32,187 nucleotides of DNA. Origin: a bacterium. GTDB taxonomy: Bacteria; Chloroflexota; Dormibacteria; UBA8260; Bog-877. The notes under the pieces were generated by a model. That model searched no databases. It was not told the origin of the DNA and worked only from the letters and a program-made list of their open reading frames with translations. Positions 16,645 to 24,817 of the stretch are shown in pieces. Numbering within the stretch: position 1 is the first letter of the stretch; the number at the start of each line of letters is the position of its first letter. Made by a program: the position numbers and the translations under genes. The DNA lies in contig JAJYWM010000324.1 of assembly GCA_021791455.1 (NCBI GenBank), positions 1-32,187 on the forward strand. Direction: 5' to 3'.

Positions 16645-18908
16645 CAGCCTCTGTGTTGTCAGGGCGGTCGTCCACCACCAAACTGGTCGACCTGCAGGCC
16701 CTGGACGGCGGCTTCGCGCTCCTGAGCTCCGGAGCGCTGCGTTCGGCCCTGGAGGTCGAGCCGCTGAACCTCGCCCTCCAGGACGATCCTTTCCGCGACC
16801 AGATGTGGCGGCAATACCGACGGGCACTGAGTGCCCTAACCGGGCCCGTGTCCCTCTACTCGCTGACGGCGCCCCTTGCCGGCGAGACGGTAAGCCCGTC
16901 GGCTGCGCCCGTCACCGATTCGGGTCCGTCCTGGTGCGACCGGCGGTTCCGGGCCGATCTGGTGGCGGCTCATCAGATCCAGACCCAGCGGCACTTCTGC
17001 GTCGTGTGGGCCAAGGGTCGCTCGCCCCTTCCCGGGCTTGGGGTGCGCGGTCTTGGGCGGGTGCCTCTCCCCAGACCCTCGGTGGACCTGGAGCAACGCA
17101 GCCGGGCGCTGGAGGCGGGGCTCTCCCGGATCGGGCTCCACGCCAAGCGGCTCGACGACGGGAGCTGGTTTGCAGCTCTGCAGGCCTGTACCGGAGGAAG
17201 AAGCGGGCGCCGGCCGCATGACTTCCCCAGCTGGCTGGCGCCCACCAAGGTGATCGTCGAGGCCGACTCTCTCTGCCTCGACGGGAGATTCTGTCGCAGC
17301 CTGCAGCTTTCTGGCTTCCCCCGGCGGGTGGAGATGGGCTGGCTGGCACCGCTCGTACTGGCGCCGCCCTGCCACATCAGAATGGTTCAGCACGTCTACC
17401 CTCAGGCCAAGCTCGCAAGCCTGGGCCACCTGCGGCGAAGGATCCGCGGCTTTGAGACCAGCCTCCAGGTGGACCGGCTGCGCGGCCACCGTCCTGATCA
17501 AGGCACACGCGCCGCCCTTAGCGACGCCTTGGAGCTGGAGCAGCGCGTCCTCCTGGAGGAGGAACGGCTATTCCGCCTGGGGGTGACGGTCACCGTGGAG
17601 GCGGATTCGCGCAGCGCACTTGAGGACGCCTGGCACTGGGTCCGCGCCATCCTGGCCGAGGTCGGGTGCACCGCTACCCCTCTGACGCACCGCCAGGTGG
17701 ACGGATGGAGGTCAACCCTTCCGCTCGGAATCGACCCGCTCGATTGGAGCCGCGACATGACGGCGGGGGCCCTGGCCACGGCACTTCCCTTCATGAGAGC
17801 TGGATTGCGGGGAGCGGATGGCGCTCTCCTGGGTCCAAGCCTGATCTCCAAGGAGCTGGTGATTGCCGATCCCTTCTCGGCCGCCAACCCAAACTACAAC
17901 ACCATCGTCCTCGGCACGTCCGGCGGCGGCAAGTCGTTCACGGCCAAGCTGCTCGCGGCACGACTGTCCTTGCGCGGGGTGCGGGTCAGGTGCGTCGATC
18001 CCTCGGGAGAGTACCTGGCCCTTGCATCGCTTCTGGGTGGACAGTTCCTTGAGCTGGGCGCGGCACCCGGCTCGGGCCTCAATGTGATGGGACCGGTGCC
18101 AGAGAGCGCGGACCTGGTCGGGGTGGAGCACCGCGCCGCCAAAGTCCTCCCAATCCTGGAACGACTCGCCCGGGGACGGGCCGCAGGGGGCGGCCTCACC
18201 CAGGATGCATTGGACCGGCTCGAGCAGCAGCTCCTGCTGGTGCTCAGAGCTGATCCGAAAGGGGCCCGCCTGCGGGATCTGGTTGAGGCTCTGGAGTCGG
18301 CGGGCATGCCGCTTGAAGCCGCTCGTCTGCGGCGCTTCACCAGCGGGACAGAGCGCGGGTTCTTCGATGGGGAGTCGGCGGTGTTTGCAAGCAACTTCGC
18401 GGCCGTCTCCCTGGCCGAGCTGCAGCGGGACCGGGAGCACCTGCTGACCGCGCTGGTCCACCTCGTCTTGGTCCACCTGGAGGCCGAGCTCTCGCAGAAT
18501 CGAGGCTTGGCCCACCTTCTGGTGGTGGACGAGGCTGAGGTGCTGCTGTCCTCAGAGCGCTCGGCGATGGCCCTGGAGAGTCTCACCCGCCGGCTGCGCA
18601 AGCTCGGCGCCGGCCTCATGGTCATCTCCCAGGTGGTGGAGGACTTCCTCTCGTCACCCGTCGGCAATGTGGTCATCCGCAACTGTCACACCAAAATCCT
18701 CCTCCGCCAGGAAGAGGTGGCGATCCCGGCTCTGCGCCAAGCCTTCGGTTTGTCTTCGGTCGAAGCTGATCTCCTCCTGTCGTGCCCGCCTGGCTGTGGC
18801 CTGATCGTCGTCGGTAGGGAACGTGCCGCCTTCAACGGCGCCGCGCCTCCGGAGTGGGTTTCCGCGCTCTCCACCGATCCCCTCTCCTACCCGCCGAGCG
18901 CACCATGA
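16641..18908 (+). CDS. VirB4-like type IV secretion ATPase
   Basis: This 755-aa protein is the energising ATPase of the secretion system. The N-terminal half (about 400 residues) is the divergent VirB4 N-domain. The C-terminal half has Walker A GTSGGGKS at residues 425-432, VRCVDPSGEYLALASLLGG directly after, and Walker B LLVVDEAEVLL with D630 and E631. The later motif GAGLMVISQVVEDF is the VirB4 sensor region. PrgI immediately before it and a CHAP hydrolase immediately after it give the same order as Gram-positive conjugation modules. The start ATG at 16641 overlaps the PrgI stop (ATGA); a GTG 12 bases upstream is possible. Length is somewhat below typical VirB4. Confidence 0.9.
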   Translation: MTASVLSGRSSTTKLVDLQALDGGFALLSSGALRSALEVEPLNLALQDDPFRDQMWRQYRRALSALTGPVSLYSLTAPLAGETVSPSAAPVTDSGPSWCDRRFRADLVAAHQIQTQRHFCVVWAKGRSPLPGLGVRGLGRVPLPRPSVDLEQRSRALEAGLSRIGLHAKRLDDGSWFAALQACTGGRSGRRPHDFPSWLAPTKVIVEADSLCLDGRFCRSLQLSGFPRRVEMGWLAPLVLAPPCHIRMVQHVYPQAKLASLGHLRRRIRGFETSLQVDRLRGHRPDQGTRAALSDALELEQRVLLEEERLFRLGVTVTVEADSRSALEDAWHWVRAILAEVGCTATPLTHRQVDGWRSTLPLGIDPLDWSRDMTAGALATALPFMRAGLRGADGALLGPSLISKELVIADPFSAANPNYNTIVLGTSGGGKSFTAKLLAARLSLRGVRVRCVDPSGEYLALASLLGGQFLELGAAPGSGLNVMGPVPESADLVGVEHRAAKVLPILERLARGRAAGGGLTQDALDRLEQQLLLVLRADPKGARLRDLVEALESAGMPLEAARLRRFTSGTERGFFDGESAVFASNFAAVSLAELQRDREHLLTALVHLVLVHLEAELSQNRGLAHLLVVDEAEVLLSSERSAMALESLTRRLRKLGAGLMVISQVVEDFLSSPVGNVVIRNCHTKILLRQEEVAIPALRQAFGLSSVEADLLLSCPPGCGLIVVGRERAAFNGAAPPEWVSALSTDPLSYPPSAP

Positions 18909-19576
18909 ACCCCCTGAAGGGAATCGGCGGTATCGCCCTGGCCGGGTGCGCGGTGCCTCTCCTGGTGACCCTCTCCTTGGTCGGCATCATTGGAGCCGGC
19001 GCTGCCGCCGCGGGCTGGCCCAGCGTGGCCGGGATCCTCCCCACTCCGGGTGGCTTCATGCTTCCCGTCGGCCGCGTGATCCTGGCGGGAACCCCCGACT
19101 TCCCGTCCTGGGCCGCGCCTTGCGGGCCGGAGCCAGGGGCGCTGGCCATGGATCCATCCGCGTGCACGGGGCATCCCACTCCGTACCCCTACTCGTACCA
19201 GGGATTCGCCACCGGACAGTGCACCTGGTACGTGGCCACCCGCAGACTGGTCACCTGGCACACGGCGGCCGGCCTGCTGGGGGGAAACGGCGGCCAGTGG
19301 CTGGCGCTGGCCTCCCAGGCCGGCTACGCCGTCGGCTCCAGCCCAGCCGTCGGAGCCATCGCGGTGTTCACCGACCAAGGCGATGGGCATGTCGCCTACG
19401 TGGTCGGAGTCGAGGCCGACGGCGACTACACGGTGGCCGAGGCGAATTGGAGCCTCTATGGGCCGACGGCGCCCTACGTCGACCTGAGAGGCGTGGCGGC
19501 AGATGGCACCGGCAGCCCCGAGGAGCAATTGGCCGGGTTCGTGTATGGCCCCGCTGGCGACCCAGGCGCGACGTGA
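18905..19576 (+). CDS. CHAP-domain peptidoglycan hydrolase of the secretion operon
   Basis: This 223-aa protein has an N-terminal membrane span near residues 10-35, then a linker and a CHAP (NlpC/P60-like) domain. The catalytic Cys is C106 in GQCTWYVATRR and the His is H162 in GHVAYVV, with E179 in AEANW as the likely third residue. Such hydrolases are the VirB1 counterpart in Gram-positive systems and open the cell wall for the channel. Its ATG overlaps the VirB4 stop as ATGA. The CHAP domain is closely similar to that of the separate gene at 23797, including a 22-base identical stretch over the active site. Confidence 0.85.
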   Translation: MNPLKGIGGIALAGCAVPLLVTLSLVGIIGAGAAAAGWPSVAGILPTPGGFMLPVGRVILAGTPDFPSWAAPCGPEPGALAMDPSACTGHPTPYPYSYQGFATGQCTWYVATRRLVTWHTAAGLLGGNGGQWLALASQAGYAVGSSPAVGAIAVFTDQGDGHVAYVVGVEADGDYTVAEANWSLYGPTAPYVDLRGVAADGTGSPEEQLAGFVYGPAGDPGAT

Positions 19577-19584
19577 CGGCCCTC

Positions 19585-19590
19585 TATGCT
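19585..19590 (+). promoter_or_regulatory. -10 element TATGCT, leaderless start for the MFS transporter
   Basis: TATGCT is followed by 7 bases (CTGATCC) and the ATG at 19598. It separates the MFS gene from the secretion operon, whose last stop lies 9 bases upstream. Confidence 0.55.
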
Positions 19591-19597
19591 CTGATCC

Positions 19598-20833
19598 ATG
19601 GAGTCTGGGCCAGCCGTGATCGCGCCCCCCGTGCGACGTCGGCGAGCTCTTGGCTTGGTGGCCGCTTCCCACGCCACTCAGCACATGTACTCCGGCCTTC
19701 TGCCCCTCACCTACCCGGCAATCCTGTTGGCGTTCCATTTGAACTACGCCACCCTGGGCCTGGCGGTCGGGCTGATAGGGGTGGTCGGAGGGCTGACCCA
19801 GGCGAGCGCCGGGTACGTCGGCAGGAGGGTCGCCGCTCGTTGGGTACTCGGATCCCAGAACCTGGTGGTTGGCCTGTGCGCCGTTTTGGGGTCGATGGCG
19901 CCCACCTATCCCCTCTTCGCGACCGGGCAGGGAGTGGCAATCGTTGGCTCAAGCCAGCAGCACCCAGTCGGAAGCTCAGTCGCAGCCAGGACCTACCCCG
20001 AACGCCGGGGAATGGCTCTCAGCCTGACCACCATCGGCGGCAGCGTTGGATCCCTGGTGATCCCAATTCCCGGGGCTCTGATGATCGCCGACCTGGGCTG
20101 GCGGCCCGCACTCCTCATCCTGTCGATCCCCCTCTTTGTGATGGGGATAATTCTGCTGCTCACGTTCCCACCCGTGCCTGGCGAGGACCGCCCCAGGGCT
20201 CACTTCCTAGAACGCCCCAAGCTGCATCTGCCCCGAATCGACAAGAGCCAGTTGATCGACCCCAAGGTCGCCCTCTTCGCCATTCTGGCGTCCACCGTGG
20301 CCGCTGGCGGCCGTGGGCTGGGCACCCTCAACGCCTACATTCCGGTGTACCTGCGGGATGGCGTGCACCTACCTGAGGTGGAGGTCGGCGCCATTTTCAA
20401 CCTGGTGTTGCTGGGAGCGGTCCTGGGCCCACTGCTGGGAGGCTTCCTATCCGACAGGATGGGGCGGGTGCCGGTTCTGTGGGCCGCCTACCTGCTCTCC
20501 GCCGTCACCGTCATCACCTTTGGGCTCGCAGCCCATTTCCCGATCGCCCTGCTGGCCCTGCTGGCGCTCGTGGTGGGCCTGTTCGCGTACGTCGAAAACC
20601 CCCTTCTGCAGGCCTTGTTGAGCGACAGCGTCACCGCGGCTTCCCAGTCGAGCGTATTCGGCATCTACTTCGCCGTGTCCTACGGAATCGGATCCCTGTG
20701 GATCATCGGGCTGGGGCAGGCCATCCAGCACCTCGGTTTCGCCGCCGGGTTCGCCATCATGGCCGGCTCCTATCTGGGAGCTGGGCTCCTCCTGATTCCG
20801 TGCTATCGCTCGGTCCGGACACGCCGTGGCTGA
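19598..20833 (+). CDS. MFS transporter, fosmidomycin-resistance (Fsr) like
   Basis: This 411-aa protein has about 12 hydrophobic spans in two halves with a polar linker near residues 195-225, as in the major facilitator superfamily. The N-terminal HATQHMYSGLLPLTYPAILLAF closely recalls the HFLNDLYQGLLP start of the Fsr group of drug exporters. The second half has the MFS loop GGFLSDRMGRVPV. The substrate is not predictable; Fsr-type proteins export phosphonates or other small molecules. It has its own leaderless-type promoter and is followed by a small coiled-coil gene overlapping by 8 bp. Confidence 0.85.
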   Translation: MESGPAVIAPPVRRRRALGLVAASHATQHMYSGLLPLTYPAILLAFHLNYATLGLAVGLIGVVGGLTQASAGYVGRRVAARWVLGSQNLVVGLCAVLGSMAPTYPLFATGQGVAIVGSSQQHPVGSSVAARTYPERRGMALSLTTIGGSVGSLVIPIPGALMIADLGWRPALLILSIPLFVMGIILLLTFPPVPGEDRPRAHFLERPKLHLPRIDKSQLIDPKVALFAILASTVAAGGRGLGTLNAYIPVYLRDGVHLPEVEVGAIFNLVLLGAVLGPLLGGFLSDRMGRVPVLWAAYLLSAVTVITFGLAAHFPIALLALLALVVGLFAYVENPLLQALLSDSVTAASQSSVFGIYFAVSYGIGSLWIIGLGQAIQHLGFAAGFAIMAGSYLGAGLLLIPCYRSVRTRRG

Positions 20834-21086
20834 CCTCGGAGAGCGAGGTCTGGGGTCGGAGGTGCAGCAGTTGGAGTCCGCCATCTCCGAGGCTCGCTCG
20901 GTCCTGCGACGACTTCAGCGGCTTTCGCAGAAGGTCGCACCGCTGCTAGACGGGGAACTCCACACCTTCGCCTCCGAGTCGGTCGAAGCGGTGGAGCGGC
21001 TGCTGGGGCACATGGAGGAGGCGCGGGCCGAGGAGAGAACCCGCCTCAGGTCACTGCTGCGCCCCCCTGCGGATGAGGACTGCTAG
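20826..21086 (+). CDS. Small coiled-coil protein, unknown function
   Basis: This 86-aa protein is predicted almost wholly helical with heptad-like spacing (SEVQQLESAISEARSV, then RRLQRLSQKV, then VEAVERLLGHMEEARAEE). I do not recognise a family. It starts at a GTG inside the last codons of the MFS gene, with an 8-bp overlap, which points to co-translation with the transporter. It converges on the PH-like gene 26 bp away. Confidence 0.6.
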   Translation: MADLGERGLGSEVQQLESAISEARSVLRRLQRLSQKVAPLLDGELHTFASESVEAVERLLGHMEEARAEERTRLRSLLRPPADEDC

Positions 21087-21112
21087 CGTCTGCCGGGATC
21101 GGTCACTGCCAC

Positions 21113-21700
21113 CTATCCCGTGGGCAATCGACTCGCCGTCGACCAGGTTGAGAGCCCATCCAGCCCGGGTCGCCGACTGGCAATCTGGCCCACCAGGGCG
21201 TCGGCGCTGGCTCGGTCCAAGCGCAACTCGAATCCGGACGGGGCATTCCTGGTCATGGCACGCGCCGCTCGCGACCTGCCTCTGGTCAACTTCCGGATAT
21301 CCATCCGGGAGGATTCGATCTTGAAGACGACGATGCGATTCCCTGGGATGGACACCGCAACGCCGGTCAGGTCCGACCACGGCGCGATCACCGAGCAACC
21401 TCTTGAGATCCTCCTAATTCCCTGATCCCCGAGGAAGACGGCATTGTGCCCCTGCCCGAAGTACGACATCACACCGGCGATCACGGGCCAGGCCTCAACC
21501 ACGACGATCCAAACCGGATCACGGGAGAGCAGGGCCAGGATCACCCCGATTGGCAGGCAGAGGAGACCGAGAGTCCTGGTGACCGACACCGCGGCCCGGC
21601 CCCGCTCGCGCTCCGATGGCCTGATGCGCACCTCAAGCCCAAAGCCGCCGTAGTCTCGAGGCGGCTCAAGTGCTGGCTCGGCCGTCACTTCGGTAGCCAC
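21113..21700 (-). CDS. Membrane protein with PH-like domain, unknown function
   Basis: This 195-aa protein has a polar N-terminus, two close hydrophobic spans near residues 41-60 and 65-80, and a C-terminal beta-rich region (LGDQGIRRISRG, then SVIAPWSDLTGVAVS, then NRIVVFKIES) that looks like a bacterial PH domain. The TSS-to-start distance is set by a TAGGAT 6 bases before the GTG at 21700. It follows ubiA on the same strand with 56 bp between them. No function is proposed beyond a membrane-associated role. Confidence 0.65.
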   Translation of the reverse strand: MATEVTAEPALEPPRDYGGFGLEVRIRPSERERGRAAVSVTRTLGLLCLPIGVILALLSRDPVWIVVVEAWPVIAGVMSYFGQGHNAVFLGDQGIRRISRGCSVIAPWSDLTGVAVSIPGNRIVVFKIESSRMDIRKLTRGRSRAARAMTRNAPSGFELRLDRASADALVGQIASRRPGLDGLSTWSTASRLPTG

Positions 21701-21706
21701 GCTGCA

Positions 21707-21712
21707 ATCCTA
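21707..21712 (-). promoter_or_regulatory. -10 element TAGGAT, leaderless start for the PH-like gene
   Basis: TAGGAT on the minus strand is followed by TGCAGC (6 bases) and the GTG at 21700. No ribosome binding site is present. Confidence 0.55.
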
Positions 21713-21756
21713 GCCCGGATCGCGGACGTGGGCCCGAGAGCCGACCTCACCGCGCC

Positions 21757-22626
21757 TCAGCGCGACTCCCGAGCCCCAGTCAACCAGCCGGCCGCCAGAA
21801 CTCCCGCCGCCAGCACAGGGAGCACGAACGGGTGATGGCCAGGGGTTCGGCTCAGTCGACCCTGGTGGCGGTCCACCGCCAGGAGGGCGATGCACCCGGC
21901 CGCGCCCAGGCTGGCCGCCGGTCGACCCCGGCGAGACGCGGAGAAGACGGATAGAAGCGCTCCCACGGTCAGGGCTAGGTGGGTCCCCTGACGGGACTTC
22001 TTCTCGCCGAGCAGTACAGGAAGGCTGCGCCGCCCTGCGAGCCGATCTTTGACCGCATCCGGTCCTCCATTGGCCAGATGAAGACCGAGTCCGAGCAGGC
22101 CGGAGATGGCTGTCATCCAGCGCGGGCTGATGACCTCCTCCTCGCCCGCCAGGACGCCAATCCAGGGGACGGTCATTATCCCGGCGGAGAAGGGCACGAA
22201 CGAGAACGGGGTACGGCTCAGGCCCAGGTCGTACGACCAGCCGGCTGCCAGCCCAAGAACCATCATGCGCGCCACCCGCGAGCCACAGGAGCGGGCCAGC
22301 CACAGGCAACCGAGGCCGCTGGCAAGGGCGAACGCGAACGCCCCCGGCGGGCTCACCTCTCCGCGGGGAATGGGCTTGTAGGGCTGGTGCACCGAGTCAT
22401 GCTCGCGGTCGAACACGTCGTTCAGGCTTCCGGTGCTGATCTGTGCCAGAAACATCGCGAGCGCCGCTCGGGTCAGGTGGTTGCGCCGAATTCCCCCCGC
22501 CTGCGCCGGCCCAGTCCGCCTGGGCCGCCCGGCCAGTAGGGTCAACGCGGTGCAAGCCGCCGCTGGCCCCGGATGCGCTAGTCGGAACCATCCCACGGCG
22601 GGCGCGAGGGCCGCTGGTTTTGTCAT
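21757..22626 (-). CDS. UbiA-family prenyltransferase
   Basis: This 289-aa integral membrane protein attaches a prenyl chain to an aromatic or other acceptor. The first aspartate-rich motif is NDVFDREHD at residues 69-77, and the second is DAVKDRLAGR with D190 and D194. About eight hydrophobic spans are visible. UbiA-family enzymes make quinones, haem A/O, chlorophyll or archaeal-type lipids; nothing here decides which. The start is taken as ATG 22626, just before the first conserved segment WFRLAHPGPAAA; an in-frame ATG at 22638 is possible. The frame stays open far upstream only because it runs antisense through hemE. The start lies within a palindrome shared with hemE. Confidence 0.82.
   Translation of the reverse strand: MTKPAALAPAVGWFRLAHPGPAAACTALTLLAGRPRRTGPAQAGGIRRNHLTRAALAMFLAQISTGSLNDVFDREHDSVHQPYKPIPRGEVSPPGAFAFALASGLGCLWLARSCGSRVARMMVLGLAAGWSYDLGLSRTPFSFVPFSAGIMTVPWIGVLAGEEEVISPRWMTAISGLLGLGLHLANGGPDAVKDRLAGRRSLPVLLGEKKSRQGTHLALTVGALLSVFSASRRGRPAASLGAAGCIALLAVDRHQGRLSRTPGHHPFVLPVLAAGVLAAGWLTGARESR
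22537..22542 (+). promoter_or_regulatory. -10 element TAGGGT upstream of hemE
   Basis: TAGGGT is followed by 7 bases and a GTG at 22550 that is in frame with hemE. If leaderless, HemE would gain a 29-residue extension that overlaps ubiA in antisense. If not, it would drive a leader of about 75-90 bases reaching the conserved start, containing the palindrome. Confidence 0.4.
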
Positions 22627-22646
22627 GCTCATCAGCATGACGAAAC
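22617..22646. promoter_or_regulatory. 30-bp near-perfect palindrome covering the ubiA and hemE starts
   Basis: Thirteen-base arms with a single mismatch (T:G) flank a CATC centre; the inner 8 bases GTCATGCT and AGCATGAC pair perfectly. It contains candidate ATG starts for both divergent genes and, as a result, both proteins would begin with Met-Leu-(Ile/Met)-Ser-Met-Thr-Lys. A dimeric repressor or activator site is the natural reading, but the regulator is unknown. Confidence 0.55.
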
Positions 22647-23734
22647 AGGCCCTGGTCGGCGGTCCGGTGAAACAAGGTGCCTCGCGGATGCTGGCCGCGA
22701 CCAGGCTGGAGTCCAGCGACGCCACCCCGGCCTGGTTCATGCGGCAGGCGGGCCGCTCCCTGCCGTCGTACCGCGCCCTGCGCCAGCGCCTGAGCCTGCT
22801 CGAGATGGTCAGAGACCCAGCCGTCGCGGCGGAGGTGACTCTCATGCCCGTTGACCTGCTGGGAGTGGATGCGGCAGTGCTCTTCGCCGATATCGTCCTG
22901 CCGCTCGAGGGCCTGGGTGTCGCCTTTGAGATACGGGAGGGGGTCGGCCCGGTCATAGACGAGCCCATCCGCAGTGGTGAGCAGGTCGCACGTCTGCGCG
23001 TGGTGGACCCCCTGGAGTCCACTCCGTACCTCTTCGAGACAATCCATCTGGTCAGGCGCTCTCTCGGGGACAGAGCGGCCCTGGTCGGGTTCGGGCCGTC
23101 GCCCTTCACTCTGGCCTGCTACCTGGTGGAGGGCTCAGGATCAAGGGACTACCCTCACGTCCGGGCTCTGATGCAGGGTCAGAGCTCACTCTGGGAAGCG
23201 CTCATGCGCACCCTGACCACGGTGCTGACCGCCTACCTCACTGCCCAAGCGCATGCCGGTGCCCAGATCGTTCAGATCTTCGACAGCTGGGTCGGGGTGC
23301 TACCTGGGGAAGCCTACCAGCGCCAGGTCGTGCCCCATCTGCAGGAGATGTTCCGGGCCCTGGATGGGGTCGTCCCGGCTCTCTACTTCTCGACCGGCTC
23401 CACCCACCTCATGGAAGGGATCCGATCGACCGGGGCGCCCGGAGTCTCCGTCGACTGGCGCCAGGGGCTGAGCCAGGCGTGGAGTCAGCTGGGGTACGAC
23501 CACTTCATCCAAGGCAACCTCGACCCCGCGCTGCTGCTGGCGCCGTTGCCGATCCTCGACGCGGGGGTGCGGGGGGTGCTCGACCAGGCCGCGGGGCGCC
23601 CGGGGCACATCTTCAACCTCGGGCACGGGGTGCTTCCCGAATCTGACCCGGGGCGGCTCCGCCACGTGGTCGATATGGTTCACGAACTCACCTCAGATCT
23701 GGGGCCAGCGGCCGGGAGCTCCGCTCCGGGTTGA
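22637..23734 (+). CDS. hemE: Uroporphyrinogen decarboxylase
   Basis: This protein of about 365 residues decarboxylates uroporphyrinogen III to coproporphyrinogen III in haem biosynthesis. The first family signature is PAWFMRQAGRSLPSYR, the second is the GFGPSPFTLACYLVEG region, and IFDSWVGVLPGE and GNLDPALLLAP are also typical. Three starts compete: ATG 22637 gives the usual distance to the first signature, ATG 22625 adds four residues, and GTG 22550 fits a leaderless promoter. I use 22637. No other haem genes are in the window. It is divergent from a UbiA-family gene, so a link to quinone or haem O formation is possible but unproven. Confidence 0.92.
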   Translation: MTKQALVGGPVKQGASRMLAATRLESSDATPAWFMRQAGRSLPSYRALRQRLSLLEMVRDPAVAAEVTLMPVDLLGVDAAVLFADIVLPLEGLGVAFEIREGVGPVIDEPIRSGEQVARLRVVDPLESTPYLFETIHLVRRSLGDRAALVGFGPSPFTLACYLVEGSGSRDYPHVRALMQGQSSLWEALMRTLTTVLTAYLTAQAHAGAQIVQIFDSWVGVLPGEAYQRQVVPHLQEMFRALDGVVPALYFSTGSTHLMEGIRSTGAPGVSVDWRQGLSQAWSQLGYDHFIQGNLDPALLLAPLPILDAGVRGVLDQAAGRPGHIFNLGHGVLPESDPGRLRHVVDMVHELTSDLGPAAGSSAPG

Positions 23735-23754
23735 CCCACGACCCCTCAATCGGT

Positions 23755-23760
23755 TACCTT
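23755..23760 (+). promoter_or_regulatory. Possible -10 element TACCTT for the CHAP/transglycosylase genes
   Basis: TACCTT lies 36 bases before the ATG at 23797, which has a GGGAGGA ribosome binding site. This would be a leadered transcript, unlike the leaderless cases. No convincing -35 is seen. Confidence 0.3.
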
Positions 23761-23796
23761 CCCCCCTCGTAACGGTCGCGCTATGTGGGAGGACGT

Positions 23797-24768
23797 ATGC
23801 GCGGAGCCCGATGTATTGGGCGTGTCTCGCTTGCGGTCGCGATGGCTGGCATGGTCTGGGTCTCGGCGGTTGCCGGGGCTAGCCTCGACGCCTCAGCCAA
23901 GCAGGGACTAGCCCTCGACAAGGCCCAGCTGAACTCGCTGATCACCCAATTGCAGGCTCAGGGTGATCTGGCGGCGAGGAGCCAGGTCGTGGCCTTGGTG
24001 ACCAAGATCGAGACCGAGCAGAGCTACGTCGCTCAGCTCGACAAGCAGTTGGCGGGGGACCAGGCGACGGCCGCCGTGCTCACCCAGCAGATGACCGGCG
24101 ACAGGACGGCCCTGGTCAGCCTGGTGAGCACGGCCTACGTTGACGGCAACGGCAGCCAGGCCGTTGCCGAGGCTCTGGCCGCCCCCAACATCTCTCAGTT
24201 CTTGGCCAGCTCCACCCTGCCGGCGGCGATTGCCTCTCAGGTCTCGGGACTGGTGGGAGAGATCCGTCACGACCGCCAAGTTGTCGCCACCGACACCGCA
24301 CAGCTCCAGGCGGACGAGAGTCAGGCCATGGCAGCGGAGCAGCAGCTGGGGGTGCAGGCTCAGCAGCTGCTCTCCCAGCTGTCAGCGCCCCAACCGCTGG
24401 TGGGGATCGGTGCCGGAGGATCTGGCAGTTGGTCGTTCGCATACGGCGACTGCACCTGGTACGTGGCCACCCAGCGCAAGGTGACCTGGGGGGGCAACGC
24501 CGACCAGTGGTGGGCGAACGCCGCCGCGGCGGGCTACCTGGAGGGACAGACACCAGAGGTTGGCTCGATTGTCGTATGGGGGCCGGACGTGCCCGGTGAG
24601 AGTTACGGGTACGGGCATGTGGCTTACGTGGAAGCGGTCCAGGGGAATCAGTTCGAGGTTTCCGAGATGAACTTCAGTGGCGTCCCGGGGGGTGGGTGGG
24701 ACAGAGTCGACTATCGATGGGTTCCGGATGGCGCAGGGTACCTGGGTTTCATATACGGCCCGGGTTGA
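23797..24768 (+). CDS. Secreted PcsB/RipA-like coiled-coil CHAP peptidoglycan hydrolase
   Basis: This 323-aa protein has a signal peptide (residues 1-27), a long helical coiled-coil region (about residues 35-195, rich in Gln, Asp and Ala) and a CHAP domain. The catalytic Cys is C219 in YGDCTWYVATQRK, the His is H274 in GHVAYVEA, with E290 likely third. This layout matches PcsB and RipA-type hydrolases, where the coiled coil autoinhibits the enzyme until FtsX or a similar partner engages it during division. ATG at 23797 is preferred over GTG 23785 because GGGAGGA lies just upstream of it. The following gene is a lytic transglycosylase. Confidence 0.87.
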   Translation: MRGARCIGRVSLAVAMAGMVWVSAVAGASLDASAKQGLALDKAQLNSLITQLQAQGDLAARSQVVALVTKIETEQSYVAQLDKQLAGDQATAAVLTQQMTGDRTALVSLVSTAYVDGNGSQAVAEALAAPNISQFLASSTLPAAIASQVSGLVGEIRHDRQVVATDTAQLQADESQAMAAEQQLGVQAQQLLSQLSAPQPLVGIGAGGSGSWSFAYGDCTWYVATQRKVTWGGNADQWWANAAAAGYLEGQTPEVGSIVVWGPDVPGESYGYGHVAYVEAVQGNQFEVSEMNFSGVPGGGWDRVDYRWVPDGAGYLGFIYGPG

Positions 24769-24817
24769 GCTGAGCCTGAGGCCCGAGGCCTCAGCTCGGC
24801 CCACCTCGCTGCCGTTG

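Noticed and set aside
21757..23109. A 450-codon version of the UbiA-like protein
   Set aside because: The first 160 or so residues are the reverse strand of hemE. Family homology begins only near the ATG at 22626.
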